From Apostichopus leukothele (Eukaryota > Echinodermata > Holothuroidea > Aspidochirotida > Stichopodidae): a DNA stretch of 20,229 bases. Shown in pieces: positions 1 to 16,745 of this stretch. The notes under the pieces were generated by a model. It was not told the DNA's origin and did not search any database. It saw only the letters and a program-made list of their open reading frames with translations. The DNA lies in assembly GCA_010014835.2 (NCBI GenBank), contig JAAAKB020203617.1:1-20229 (forward strand). The letters run 5' to 3'. How positions within the stretch are numbered: the first letter of the stretch is position 1; each line of letters starts with the position of its first letter. The position numbers and the translations under genes are program-made.

Positions 1-155
1 TTTGTAGCGACACGAACAAAACGTCACTTGCAAGCAACAGAAAGTTAACTTTTTCAGATGGCCGCATGCGGTTTGGGGCGAGTCTTCAATGCCTTTAAAC
101 CGTTACTGCTATTAAACTATTTTTAAATGACCTGCACTAAGTTAATTGAGTATTA

Positions 156-168
156 TTATATATATATA
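156..168. repeat. AT dinucleotide microsatellite
   Basis: Short TA run; a similar one lies at about 16496-16507. No regulatory role is implied. Confidence 0.6.
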
Positions 169-322
169 CATTACAAGTAGAGGTGGTGGATGAAGTTGAC
201 AATAAGCCCGACAGCATCCTGTCTGACTGAAGTCTACTGACCAAAAATTGAACATTGTATTGTATTCTAATCCGTTATCTCACAACACTGCTCGACTTTA
301 CGAGACCGGATTCAACTCGACC

Positions 323-534
323 ATGGTAAGGTATATAATAATCTTTAGTCTGGCAGTTTGCATGTGCCTGCTACTACGACTCATCCAGATTCATTTTAAG
401 TTGGTCGGCTTAACTATGGCAGAATCTACATGTGCTTTTTACGTGACCCTCCCTGCGGGATCCAAAACGTCACGGCCAAACGGCACTTCTCAACCATCCC
501 ATTCTAACAAACAAAAACTCAAGTCAAGCGAGCC
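323..534 (+). repeat. Dispersed repeat, copy A
   Basis: The core 435-534 matches 16645-16745 in the same orientation, including the shared acggccaaacggcac and a preceding ttgaccctccc/gtgaccctccc block. Both copies also share an ATGGTAAG about 110 or 60 nt upstream. The plus frame reads KTSRPNGTSQPSHSNKQKLK, Lys/Pro/Ser-rich. An A-rich tract follows (about 534-600). Probably a mobile-element fragment, class unknown. Confidence 0.55.
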
Positions 535-544
535 AAAAAAGTAA

Positions 545-1294
545 ATACGCCCACCGACCTGCAGAAAAAACCCCAACAACCCACTCAAATATTAAAAAAA
601 ACCACGGCATATCTTTGACAATAACCGGCAAGATTCTGACACCCATCGATCCTTCCATACAACTTATTTCTTGCAGTGTTTGCCCAAACGCGTCGTGGAG
701 GTCAGCTCCCCATCTTTAACTCCATTAGGGTGCCGCTGAATTAAAACATTATGTTCTCATTTAAATACTGTAAAGAAACTACACACGTGAGGTGGACGTC
801 ATTCAACGGCAAAATAAAATATCTAAATTTCCTTCTAGCTGATCACGGAGAGGCAAATATTCTGTGATAATTTTAACTATTCCCGACTAGGTTAATGCGG
901 AGTGCAGCCAATAACGTAAAGGTTTCAAGGAAGTCTTTAAATTTACCAAAAAATTAATATGGTGAGAGGGTGAGGAGGAGAGGAGGGCGGAGTTTGGTTG
1001 AGAGCATCATGCAATCTTTAACTAACAAACCTTCCATATCATCATCAGAAACCAAATAAAAAAGACAGCTCAGAAACAAAGTCAAATACATGGTCAACAT
1101 GTGTTGTATATTTTAGCAGCAACACTACTTTCACAGTACAAATCGCATATAGAAGTAAGATCGAAACTACTTATTACATTGTGTCATTGTCAGTGACAGC
1201 TATCATATTGCTCTGTTCCAGTAGACCTTTCAGGAAACACATGTTTGTTTGTAGTGTCATTAAAATTAAAATTAGCAACATTTATTTCGATGTG
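545..1294. other. No gene seen
   Basis: AT-rich sequence downstream of the dispersed repeat; a purine-rich patch lies at about 960-1000. No frame or splice pattern supports coding. Confidence 0.5.
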
Positions 1295-1494
1295 TAATTG
1301 CTTTTTGAAAGTAGAAGTTAATAGTCTGAAAATTAAAAATAAATATCGTTATACGATAGAAATAACCTTGGAAAAAGGCGCTCACCATTTTATGTCGCTG
1401 TTATAATTGCTTAATGAAACTAGAAGTTACTATACCGACAATTAAAAATAAATCGTTATAAAATAGAAATAACTCGGGGAAAAGGCGCTCACCA
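1295..1494. repeat. Tandem duplication, unit about 108 bp
   Basis: Copies 1295-1387 and 1404-1494 share taattgctt, the aattaaaaataaat...cgttata...atagaaataac core, and the terminal ggcgctcacca. Divergence is by small indels. No coding frame seen. Confidence 0.75.
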
Positions 1495-2412
1495 GAGATG
1501 CTAAGTGCTTATTAGATGCTTAAAACACACATTAATTTGTCAGTTACAATTTGCATTGAAGTCATAATGTAATTTCCATGAATTGTATCACAAAGGAAAA
1601 TTAAAAAGTAGAGCAACCTCACTGATTGAAGTCTTTTGCAAATATGATACCTGTGTGAACATGATAAGTGAGGGTTTTGCTAACCAGTTCAAATGATTTG
1701 CTTTTTCATTTCATATTTAGTTAGGTTTTTACAAGTTTATCAATACTTTGTCCTTGAGGGAGAAATTTTTATGAAGTGACATTCACAAGCCATTCGTTGG
1801 TGCAATGAAAAGCACGAATCTGGTAATAGTACTCAGGATGTAGTTCCAAGAGCTCTGCCTACAGTCGTGTATATCCGGCAAAAATTGTAGCGTTTACTAT
1901 TTCTTGCTTTACAAATGTAAGGTTTTATTTGAGATGTTAAAATTATTTCTTAACGTGTGTTAAATCCTAGAGCATGAAAACTGTGTTTTCCCCCATAAGA
2001 ATGACCTAAAGTCTGAAAAGTAATGGAAGCAAAGTTAATACATGTTTTCAATATCATCAACTGACAGCGTCTACCACACGCACCGTTACCTTTAATTATT
2101 CGTCTCATAACTTGTCTAATTGTTTATTTCCTGCTGAAGTTTCAATACAGGCGCAAGACTAAAAATCCCTGTAGTAAGTTGTGGAGTATTGCCATAAACA
2201 AGCGCTTATGTTATTTCTGTTTGTACATGTTGGCCTTTAGGGGCCCGGGACTAACTTCATGATATCAAGTAAATATAATCCACATGTACATAGTCCAACT
2301 GGACGGAACGTCATGATGTAAAATATTCCTGTTGGACAGCCGTTCCAGGAAACACATTTTCTGTGAGGTAAAAAACGAAAGGTGGATGTTTTTCCGGCCA
2401 GATATGCAATAA
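1495..2412. other. No gene seen
   Basis: No convincing exon on either strand. A 64-codon minus frame at 2237-2431 lacks any domain signature. Confidence 0.5.
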
Positions 2413-2640
2413 GTAGGGAAATATTGTCCATCCGAACATTATCTACTTGTGGATCAAATTTACTGTTGCAACGGCAAATGCAGCAATGATAATTTCCTTA
2501 AATATGAACGATATTTTATGAAAACTGCTGATGAGGAATACTTTCAGGGATATATTCTCAAATGTCAATCGTGTGGACAGGCACAACCTTATGACGGAAT
2601 AAAGAGTCACTACAGTTCAAGACGAATTATATATTTGTAG
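2413..2640 (+). CDS. Short cysteine-containing frame, possible terminal exon
   Basis: Open frame after a TAA at 2410-2412, ending in TAG at 2638-2640. No ATG occurs near its start (the first is at 2518), so as a gene it would have to be the last exon of something upstream; a weak AG is at 2414-2416. It contains YCCNGKC and, about 31 residues later, KCQSCG, a spacing suggestive of a zinc-ribbon-like site. Unrecognised; it could be a mobile-element remnant or chance. Confidence 0.25.
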   Translation, partial: VGKYCPSEHYLLVDQIYCCNGKCSNDNFLKYERYFMKTADEEYFQGYILKCQSCGQAQPYDGIKSHYSSRRIIYL

Positions 2641-3142
2641 CCAACTCTAACCACATACTGACACGAACTTGCTATTCAGGCCAAACTAAAACTTACACAA
2701 TATTATACAAAAAGAGCTCGTAAAGGATTTCTTATAGAAACCTCGATTTCCACTAACGTCATTACATCTCATCAAATTCAGTAGAAATTTTTTATATTAA
2801 CACCAAGGTGAAACATCTAAATCCTTAAGAGAAACTGGAAATCTTAGCACCGCACACTACCACACAATGAATAATGTGTGGGGGGTTGCCACATTACCAT
2901 AGCTTGTAAGCATTGCAAATTCAACATTACTGTCATAGGCGTTTCAGTTTTAATAAACATTGAAAATAACATCATAAATTGCAAGCACAACTCATCTTTC
3001 TCTTGATCGAATATGACATAGTCAATCATGTAAATGAAAATAACCGTAAATTACCTTATAACCTTAATTTGCTATTTACAAGCTTAATGAAGATGCACAT
3101 TATGCAGTGCTAACATAAAGGTAATGATGCAGGGAAAGGAAT
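2641..3142. other. Gene 1 3' flank or 3' UTR
   Basis: Sequence downstream of the gene 1 stop on the minus strand. Holds the ATTAAA candidate and no coding frame worth calling. Confidence 0.4.
2949..2954 (-). terminator. Candidate poly(A) signal of gene 1 (ATTAAA)
   Basis: The minus strand reads ATTAAA about 190 nt after the gene 1 stop. No canonical AATAAA was seen on the minus strand in the 500 nt after the stop, so this variant is the best local candidate. The motif is expected by chance in such DNA. Confidence 0.2.
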
Positions 3143-10234
<7,092 letters not shown>

Positions 10235-10324
10235 TATCACGGCTTCTTAACACCAAAGAATGTACGCGTGTTAAGTTTGAGAACACAATGAGCAACTTGT
10301 CATGTATGAATGGTTGTTAAACTG

Positions 10325-10359
10325 AACTGACAAAGCTCACAGCAAACGACCTTATTTAT
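10325..10359 (-). promoter_or_regulatory. Candidate core promoter of gene 1
   Basis: On the minus strand an ATAAATA element (10353-10359) lies about 30 nt before TCAGTT (10325-10330), an initiator-like sequence. This would give a 5' UTR of about 94 nt ahead of the ATG at 10234. Spacing is right for a TATA/Inr pair, but both motifs are common in AT-rich DNA. Confidence 0.25.
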
Positions 10360-10775
10360 TGATACAATAACGACATCATTTAAAGTTTGCGATGGCGGTA
10401 AATAGAATTCCGTCATTTAAGCTTGTAATACATTGTGAGCAGACAAAATGCTCTTTACTAGAAACGAAGATCAAAAGAAGAGAAAGGTCGATACGGTGAA
10501 AAATACAATCCTTCACCTCTCCAAAAATAAAAAACGTTAACAATCAAAAGAAAACAGGTTCATGTTGGTAAAAATTATTTTGAAGTGTTCACCATATAGT
10601 ATTTGGTAATGTTAGTAAGTTTGCAGTGTGTAGATAATAGAGGGGTATATTACTGAGGGGAATATGAGTACATAGCATTTGGCACCGTAATAATATTGAG
10701 AGAAATACCTAAAAGAACTACCAAAATATATCCATCCCTAGGCAAAGCTTGTTCAATCACAACCCTCGAAGGATA

Positions 10776-10785
10776 TTTATTTATT
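10776..10785 (-). terminator. Poly(A) signals overlapping the gene 2 stop
   Basis: The minus strand reads AATAAATAAA, giving two overlapping AATAAA hexamers that include the stop codon. A G/T-rich stretch (GGGTTGTGATTG) follows about 20 nt later, as expected of a downstream element. This supports a 3' end here with almost no 3' UTR. Confidence 0.45.
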
Positions 10786-10935
10786 ATCCAAACAAGTCAA
10801 ATAATAGGAATGTAACACCAACCCAATCGGCATTGGCACCGGGACCTGAGCGGTGTTTAAAGTTATTTTGAGACCTGTATCTTCTATTATTGTGGTCATA
10901 TTAGGTGCCTGTTCTAGATACCAGACATTTTCCCG
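10777..10935 (-). CDS. Gene 2 exon 4: cytoplasmic C-terminus and stop
   Basis: Acceptor ttgcttaaataatag, phase 0, 159 nt to the TAA at 10777-10779. Encodes RENVWYLEQAPNMTTIIEDT, then GLKITLNTAQVPVPMPIG and a tyrosine-containing end (HSYYLTCLDNK). The proline-rich VPVPMP and the tyrosines could be docking sites (inference). Confidence 0.5.
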   Translation of the reverse strand, partial: RENVWYLEQAPNMTTIIEDTGLKITLNTAQVPVPMPIGLVLHSYYLTCLDNK

Positions 10936-13900
10936 CTATTATTTAAGCAAGAAAACGTAAAGTGTACAGGAATATTTTCATTATAATGGGTCATTTGCTA
11001 CATAGATCAAATGAGTAAAGTTTCCTTTCACGCTACTTGATATACATTTATCTATTTAATAGCATCAGTTTCATTTAAACAGTTTCATCAAGGAATGAGT
11101 TACCAATTTGACAGAAACATTTACCGAGCACGGTAATTATTCCCATTTAGAGCAACCTTTGGCTCATTTTTTCTTTGACCTTTCTCATCTTAAGTTCCTA
11201 TTAATAATTGTTTTAGAATTATTTGATATATATCTCTACTTAGAGAAAGGAAGAAACGCTTTAGAGCGGTGAGACGTCGCATCATTTGTGTGATGCTGGA
11301 AAAATCATTTTCCAATTTGCATTTAATCGTAATGCGTTCGGCACTTTGAGGAAGTTGTTTCATCTAAATTCATTTTACTTACCAATCTAGTCCATGATTG
11401 GGCGATAGTGATATGATTTACAATTCGAATTGGACAGTTAGAAATTAAACCTCTCTTGTTGTTGGATAAAGTTACCACAGGCACTCCTGACGGCGCAGTA
11501 AGCATTCGCCGAAATCAGTAGAAAATGATTCGTCATTGTTTTATGATATCGTTGCTAAGGTAGGAAAATATTTTCGTAAAATAGTGGCTCTCAATGAGAA
11601 TTAAGTATTAAGGAACGATCAAATTGAAAAAGGAAAGTCACGCGACCTCCTTTATTGCAGTAGGTGTATGTGATTGTTAATAATTACCAGGCGGTGTTAC
11701 ATTACTTGGTTTGTCACGATACCTTTTTACCGCAAAGTGTATCCAAAACGACGCGACTAAAACGGCAGTAAAACCAATCCAAACTTGTCAGCAACGAACA
11801 CTCCCCACTCCCACGCACAACTACCTCTTCCACTAACATATCACGTGACGATGCTTTTGTAATGGGTTTAACTTAACATATACCGATTTTAATGTTTATG
11901 TGTTTTATTAAATCGATGCAATGTCAATTTAAACTGATATCAGTCATTAGAAACTGGTAGATGTCGACACAAAGTAACACATACATATTCAGAATAGCAC
12001 ATTTTTATTTCAACTGGTAAAGGTCAATTGAAATACCGATTTAATTTTAATGAATTATTTGCAAGTGAATTTATTGTACAATTGATTTGGCAGTGGACAT
12101 CGAGAGTAACATTAAGCAACTTACACGTTTAATTATCCTTAAATAGACGGACGAGTTTCGAGAGTTTACGGTAGTCACAAAAGAGTTTCTCGAAGAAATG
12201 TGCTGTTTGTGATTAAAACTAGAACTTAATGGGCTGAACGATTGGGGACCTTATCTCTCTAGCAGAACGTAAAGAACTTTTGGAGGTTATCGCAAACGTC
12301 GACAATACCCTGTATTTAGGTTAGGTTATGGTACCATAGGTCTGCACGACAATGGTTACTAATGCAGATTACATTATGTAAGCAGAAATTATGGTTTAGC
12401 GATGATATTACATTAAAAACTACATCATTATAAAGTTAAAAGGCAAAGCAAGATCAACATTTCAAAGTTCTATCCTTGAAAACTGTTTTACATTCAATAA
12501 TAATAATTATGCAGGAACATTTGTAAGTGAAATATAACGAAATTGATTCACCAGCACGCCACCACCATTCACATTACCATCACCACCAACACTATATTGT
12601 ATTCATATATTGGTCAAATTTTGGTGACTACAAAATCTTGTCCTTATGCAAAGCAACTTCCATAGGGAAACAATTACCCCAAGTTGTTAAAATTGTTGTT
12701 CAATCTATCGGTTACTGGTTCTCGTTCAGGTAACAGCGTACGCATCACAGATATTGCTTTTAATGAAGAAATGTGTATGACGTAATATATGTAATATTAT
12801 TTTTTCGTGGGAAGGTTGATCCGTGAGAGCTGCTTCTTGCAGTGGTGACAAGCTACCTGTAAATATAAATTAAGGCGGATTTTAAGCGCTTGTCGAGGCC
12901 TGTTTCTTCTAGTGTTTGTGCTCTAGGGGACTAGTGGGCCTGCGGGCGGGCCAGCCGTTTGTAGCGGCTTTATTTTTGACTCAGTGCGGGGGTTGGAGTA
13001 TTTCCGGGGTTTTGTGGGTTAATTGTTGCTGATAGTTTAGTTTCTGTGACGTTAAGGTTTCGTTTTAAGTGCTTTTATGACAGTGAGGTTTACTTACCCG
13101 ATAAATTAAATACATGCACGTCAAATTGATAAAATTGTTTCTGTACTCTTTAAGCCAACAATATCAATTATCATAAATCATTCACTCATTAAGACTTTCC
13201 ATATCAATTACCACAATGCATTACAACAATAAACCATTAACTGTAAACCAATGCGAATGAGTGATGTCATTCAGAAATATATTAATAATTCATCGGAGAG
13301 TTTCCATTACTTGTATGCGATTGTATGGTCAAATGCAAAATAAGGTGTGCGAGAAGAAAATGCTTACATTTCCGATACTTTCTCATATCATCAAAATGCT
13401 GAGTAGTGTTTAACATTTAAATTTCCTATCACTCCTGGTTGAATATCTTCAGCGACAAAATAGAGACTTAAACGTAACTATTACTGCGGAGAGCAGTAAT
13501 ATATAATAACAAAAATCATTTAGTATTTATGAAACCTTGTTTCACTCAGTCAAAGTAACTTTCAAGACGAACATGAAGTTCGAAGTGAGGTATCTTAATA
13601 TAGTCGTTACAGGGTTAAATTAACATCAGCGCTTGGAATTATTGCTGTTGATATCCCATCCAAAAATCTCCAAGTAATCACTTTCCATCAAATATGAGAC
13701 TGTCACCTAATGTAATATTGAAGTTGGTTAGAAAATTCTCCGACTCACTTCCGTCACTTGCTTTTTCTGTGATCGTTATGTGTTGAGCATTTCCATGAAC
13801 AGACAAAACAGTTGGTTACTCTGAATACAGGATGTGAACATTCCTCTGAAGGGAGTTACAGTTCTTGAGTGATATCTTGTTATATTACTCCCGCATTAAC

Positions 13901-14401
13901 GTGTTTCAACCTGTCCGTTTCTTCACTTGTACTAAGTGTGTGAATTTGTTCTGTTATTTCTTTAAAGTTAATTGCGCCTGTTGCATCTGTTGCGAACGGT
14001 ATCTTCCTTTGGATGGTTGCATCTTTCGAACCTGTTGTAGCAACCGTGACTGCTGTATCGTTCGGATCTTTTATGTCCCCGCTGCTTGTCGTATCGGTTG
14101 CAAATGTTCTACTCTTTGTTTCAACTGAATCACTCATTGATACAGGTATAATTACGAAGGTAATACCAAATGGCAATTCTGACGACAACTTATCTTTGAG
14201 GGTACATATCTGCATTTCAATTCCACAACTTTGCAGTGTTTGATTATTATCCAGACAATTGACGTCACATCTGAAATGATCCTCATTCTTGACTCCTATA
14301 ACATATATAAATGAACTCAATTGTATATAATTCAATATTACTGCCATCAATAAAGAAAATAATTTTTTCTTCACGATCAGGTTTTTTACCGCCAATAACA
14401 T
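10777..14401 (-). CDS. Second single-pass receptor-like gene (unrecognised family), 4-exon model
   Basis: Gene-level entry; exons are 14401-13927, 11783-11688, 11486-11383 and 10935-10777. Phases match at each junction and the total is 834 nt (277 residues plus TAA). Layout: signal peptide (1 to about 30), small ectodomain with C45, C49, C59 and C66, Thr/Ser-rich stalk (about 87-158), transmembrane helix (160-177) with KRYR, then a cytoplasmic tail of about 97 residues ending in AATAAA-overlapped TAA. I do not recognise the family. FGITFVIIPVSMSDSVETKS resembles the last strands of a fibronectin III domain, so it may be a truncated cytokine-receptor-like protein, and upstream exons could be missing. 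There is no kinase. It lies head to tail with gene 1. The exon 1 to exon 2 junction is the weakest step, with an intron of over 2 kb and a modest acceptor. Confidence 0.5.
11383..11486 (-). CDS. Gene 2 exon 3: cytoplasmic
   Basis: Acceptor gcgccgtcag, donor GATTG|GTAAGT (near consensus), phase 1 to 0, 104 nt. Encodes VPVVTLSNNKRGLISNCPIR then IVNHITIAQSWTRL. The entry phase fits the transmembrane exon and the exit phase fits the last exon. It could instead be a 5' UTR exon of gene 1. Confidence 0.5.
11688..11783 (-). CDS. Gene 2 exon 2: transmembrane segment
   Basis: Phase 1 to 1, 96 nt, donor CCTG|GTAATT; acceptor gctgacaag has a poor pyrimidine tract. Encodes WIGFTAVLVASFWIHFAV followed by KRYRDKP, a textbook membrane span and stop-transfer. 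Same phases as the transmembrane exon of gene 1. Confidence 0.55.
11784..13926 (-). other. Proposed intron 1 of gene 2
   Basis: Over 2 kb between the stalk and transmembrane exons. It holds the GC-rich island and an open 44-codon frame around 13670-13820 with a good donor (GGAA|GTGAGT at 13746) but no acceptor. Ectodomain exons may have been missed here. Confidence 0.35.
12893..13017. other. GC-rich island in AT-rich DNA
   Basis: A stretch including cctgcgggcgggccagccg and ggttggagtatttccggggt is far richer in G+C than its surroundings, and G-biased on the plus strand. It contains a small hairpin, agccg...cggct. It lies inside the long first intron proposed for gene 2. It could be a mobile-element fragment, a regulatory CpG-like patch or an unannotated 5' exon. 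Confidence 0.4.
13927..14401 (-). CDS. Gene 2 exon 1: signal peptide, 4-Cys ectodomain, Thr/Ser stalk
   Basis: The frame is open from the ATG at 14401 (A at -3) to a TAA at 13880; the proposed donor ACAA|GTGAAG gives phase 1. KKKLFSLLMAVILNYIQLSS (residues 11-30) is a good signal peptide. RCDVNC, SCG and QIC supply four cysteines. The stalk carries an imperfect 12-residue repeat, FATDTTSSGDIK (100-111) and FATDATGAINFK (136-147), and sequons at N53 and N114. A possible acceptor at 14304-14305 (phase 1) would make this an internal exon instead. Confidence 0.55.
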
Positions 14402-15187
14402 ATTTCTTTATTTTTTATGTTGTTTTGGTGATCCTGGATTTCGCCATGCTCTGGATTCTCATGTTGTTTTTTGTCAGGTTTTCAACTTCATGAGTTAGGT
14501 CATCTATTGAGAGAAAATGCACTTTATGACACAAATGTGTTATTTTGCCTTGATCCAAAATTACACAAAACGAGTTTTACTTGAGTGTTGATCTTTATTT
14601 AAAAAATGAGTGGTTGGGGAGAGAGCTATTGTTACCAATTAGTAAATTTAATGAGATGGATCTTGGCACTTATTAAGAGAAATGTTTAGATCTAGCCACG
14701 CTATGGCTGTATGATATATCATTTCATAAATAGTTTCCAGTCCGGTCAGAGAAAATATTGTTTAATTATGTATTTTTGGTTAGTTGGATTGGGTTTGGGA
14801 AACCGACTGGTCGTGTTAAGTTATGTACGCAGTGAAATTTAAGCAATGAGCATTGGTAGAATTGTTCTGTTGTCTTGATATAACACTTCCGATTGGTACC
14901 CATCAGAGCCGTAGTTGGAGAGAATATCTAACTTTTTCATGTTGAATTTTTACCTTCCCTTCATTATTCCGTTAATAAAATGAAGGGAAGATCATTATTC
15001 CGTTAATCAAATCAACGTTTATCTGGAAGTTCTGAGGTGTTTTGTCTTGAATTTGACATATGATCTGTTACTGATCTTGTTTTTTGCATATTTTATCTTT
15101 CAACGTCTACTTTTCGACTCGAATTTTCCACGTTTTTATCTTTGAAATATGACGTTATAGATCTAGAAACTTAAACCTCACTATTTT
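14402..15187. other. Upstream flank of gene 2
   Basis: Contains a short upstream ORF on the minus strand (ATG at 14447, 10 codons), the inverted repeat at 14954-14990, and no other clear feature. Confidence 0.4.
14954..14990. repeat. Perfect 11-bp inverted repeat with 15-nt loop
   Basis: cttcccttcat (14954-14964) pairs with atgaagggaag (14980-14990). The loop lies within cattattccgttaat (14962-14976), which is repeated directly at 14993-15007. Confidence 0.8.
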
Positions 15188-15432
15188 TAAGAACGTCGAG
15201 TGGTCCTTTTTGAGAACCTCTTGGAAACAGCTTCAATCTAATAAGAACTGTTGGCTTGTAAATTAAACTCCTCATGCTGAACTTTAGCAACAATACTCCT
15301 CTTTGGCAGAAATTAGATTAGAAGTAAAGCCCCCCCCCCCCTTCAAAAAAAAAAGGTTTTGAGCTGATGACCACAATTGCATTGCTCGGCAGTGCAAACA
15401 GTCGGATAAAAAAAGCTGTAAAATTGCCATAC

Positions 15433-15521
15433 CTGATCCAGTTTGAGGCTGCGGGCTTTTACCATAGGGGCGTTCCTTTTCAGAGGAGGTACAAGTTTCT
15501 AAAATCGAACAGGAATATGAG
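15433..15521 (-). CDS. Exon candidate in duplication copy 1 (89 nt)
   Basis: Exactly the same length and phases as the copy 2 candidate, with donor TCAG|GTATGG. Encodes SYSCSILETCTSSEKERPYG then KSPQPQTGS. Two cysteines, SSE-x-E, GK and QT align without gaps between the copies. The opposite strand has stop codons in both copies, which favours minus-strand coding. Confidence 0.3.
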
Positions 15522-15815
15522 CTTGTGCTTAAAGAAGAATGAAATTATTTGGCTTCCAATATTCATCTCATAGTGTTATCGTTATATGTAAGAACGTATA
15601 GTCGTATTGAAAAACATCTTCCAAACCGTTTGAATGTAAATAATGTTGGCTTACGAATTTAATTCCTCAAGCTTGCCTTTAGCAACAATACTCCTTCCTG
15701 GCAGAATTTATTCGACAAATAAAATACTAAACGAAAAATTATTAGGCTGATTATCAGAACTTTTATCTTTCAGCAGAGCAAAATCGGATGGAACTACATT
15801 GTAAACTTGCCACAC

Positions 15816-15904
15816 CTGGTTCAGTTTGAAGCTCTGGTTTGCCATCACTGAGGGGTTCCATTTCTGAGGAGATACAAGATGCTGAACTCAAGCAGGAATG
15901 TAAG
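15816..15904 (-). CDS. Exon candidate in duplication copy 2 (89 nt)
   Basis: Minus-strand frame bounded by AG at 15905-15906 and donor CCAG|GTGTGG, phase 2 to 1. Encodes LHSCLSSASCISSEMEPLSD then GKPELQTEP. The frame stays open about 30 codons beyond the donor. No family recognised. It may belong to an upstream part of gene 2 or to a separate gene. Confidence 0.3.
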
Positions 15905-16071
15905 CTCGGGACTTGAGTTAGAAGAAACCAGACATATATTATATTAAGGCTTTGATAGTCTCTTTTGCAATAGAAACTGCTGTCATGGAAACGGAGGATT
16001 CCCGAAAGACCATATATTAGGGTTGAAGGATCAAAAGCCATCCGTATATGTGTGTCTATTACATTTTACAA

Positions 16072-16108
16072 GTTTGTCAGATTGATATTTGTTTGTCAGA
16101 TTGATATT
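16072..16108. repeat. 18-bp direct repeat
   Basis: gtttgtcagattgatatt occurs at 16072-16089 and 16091-16108, separated by one base. Confidence 0.85.
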
Positions 16109-16585
16109 CTCCAAACTTCGTAGAAAGTTGACCGATGATATGAACTTGTATATCGCCGACCCTCAGAACGAAAGGTCAAAATCTCAGAGGTCAGATTAAG
16201 TATTCGTTTTATTCCTGCTGTAGCTCCAAGCAACGATATTGAATTGTCATGCAAACTAAGTTGCCATAATGGAGCGGAAAATGACAGATGTCAAGTAAAC
16301 AAGACGAGGTAAAGACCAGCACATACTTATCATAAAATGATTTATCACAGCGCATTTGTATAAATTTAATGTTCAAACAAACTAGTGTGTTATGATCGCT
16401 TAACCGTTTTCGGAAAATTATCTCTTCAGGTTTTAAAGGAATGTGACTCATGATAAAGATAATTCCTTGAAGACATTGAGAAGGACTTTTCTCTTTATAT
16501 ATATATAGTAATTTAGTCATTATAGTAATAGTAAGCAAAGAATTGCTGACACTCACCTATCTTTAATCATAAGTCTAACTTGAAA

Positions 16586-16745
16586 ATGGTAAGTATTTTG
16601 CATCTTTTTTGGAAGCTAGACTTCCCATTAAAGTGTTTAATGTCCTTTTTACTTGACCCTCCCGCGTTAACCAAAACTCCACGGCCAAACGGCACTGATG
16701 AAACAAATCCCCTTTCAAAAACCAAACTCACAACTCAAGCAAGCC
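16586..16745 (+). repeat. Dispersed repeat, copy B
   Basis: Partner of the repeat at 323-534, some 16 kb away. The plus frame reads KTPRPNGTDETNPLSKTKL, which aligns with KTSRPNGTSQPSHSNKQKL in copy A; both are open, but neither is a complete gene. Confidence 0.55.

Larger units (their letters stand above)
15188..15960. repeat. Diverged tandem duplication, unit about 400 bp
   Basis: Two direct copies, about 15188-15580 and about 15589-15960, are offset by 383-401 bp. Shared landmarks include taagaacgt (15188, 15589), gttggctt (15250, 15645), agcaacaatactcct (ending 15300 and 15695) and gtttgaggct/gtttgaagct (15441, 15824). Copy 1 carries a C12 plus A10 run (15330-15354) absent from copy 2. 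Confidence 0.8.

Noticed and set aside
12527-12733. His-rich plus frame (HHHSHYHHHQHY)
   Set aside because: It arises from a CAC/CAT low-complexity patch; no other coding evidence.
13670-13820. 44-codon minus frame ending in a good donor (ITITEKASDG|GTGAGT)
   Set aside because: Its phase fits the gene 2 transmembrane exon, but no AG acceptor lies between the upstream in-frame stop and the frame, so it could not be made into an exon.
15367-15573. 68-codon plus frame in duplication copy 1
   Set aside because: The matching frame in copy 2 is interrupted, whereas the minus-strand frame is open and aligned in both copies.
16209-16556. 115-codon minus frame
   Set aside because: No recognisable motif; the composition looks like translated AT-rich DNA. 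Only the splice donors around it were worth noting.
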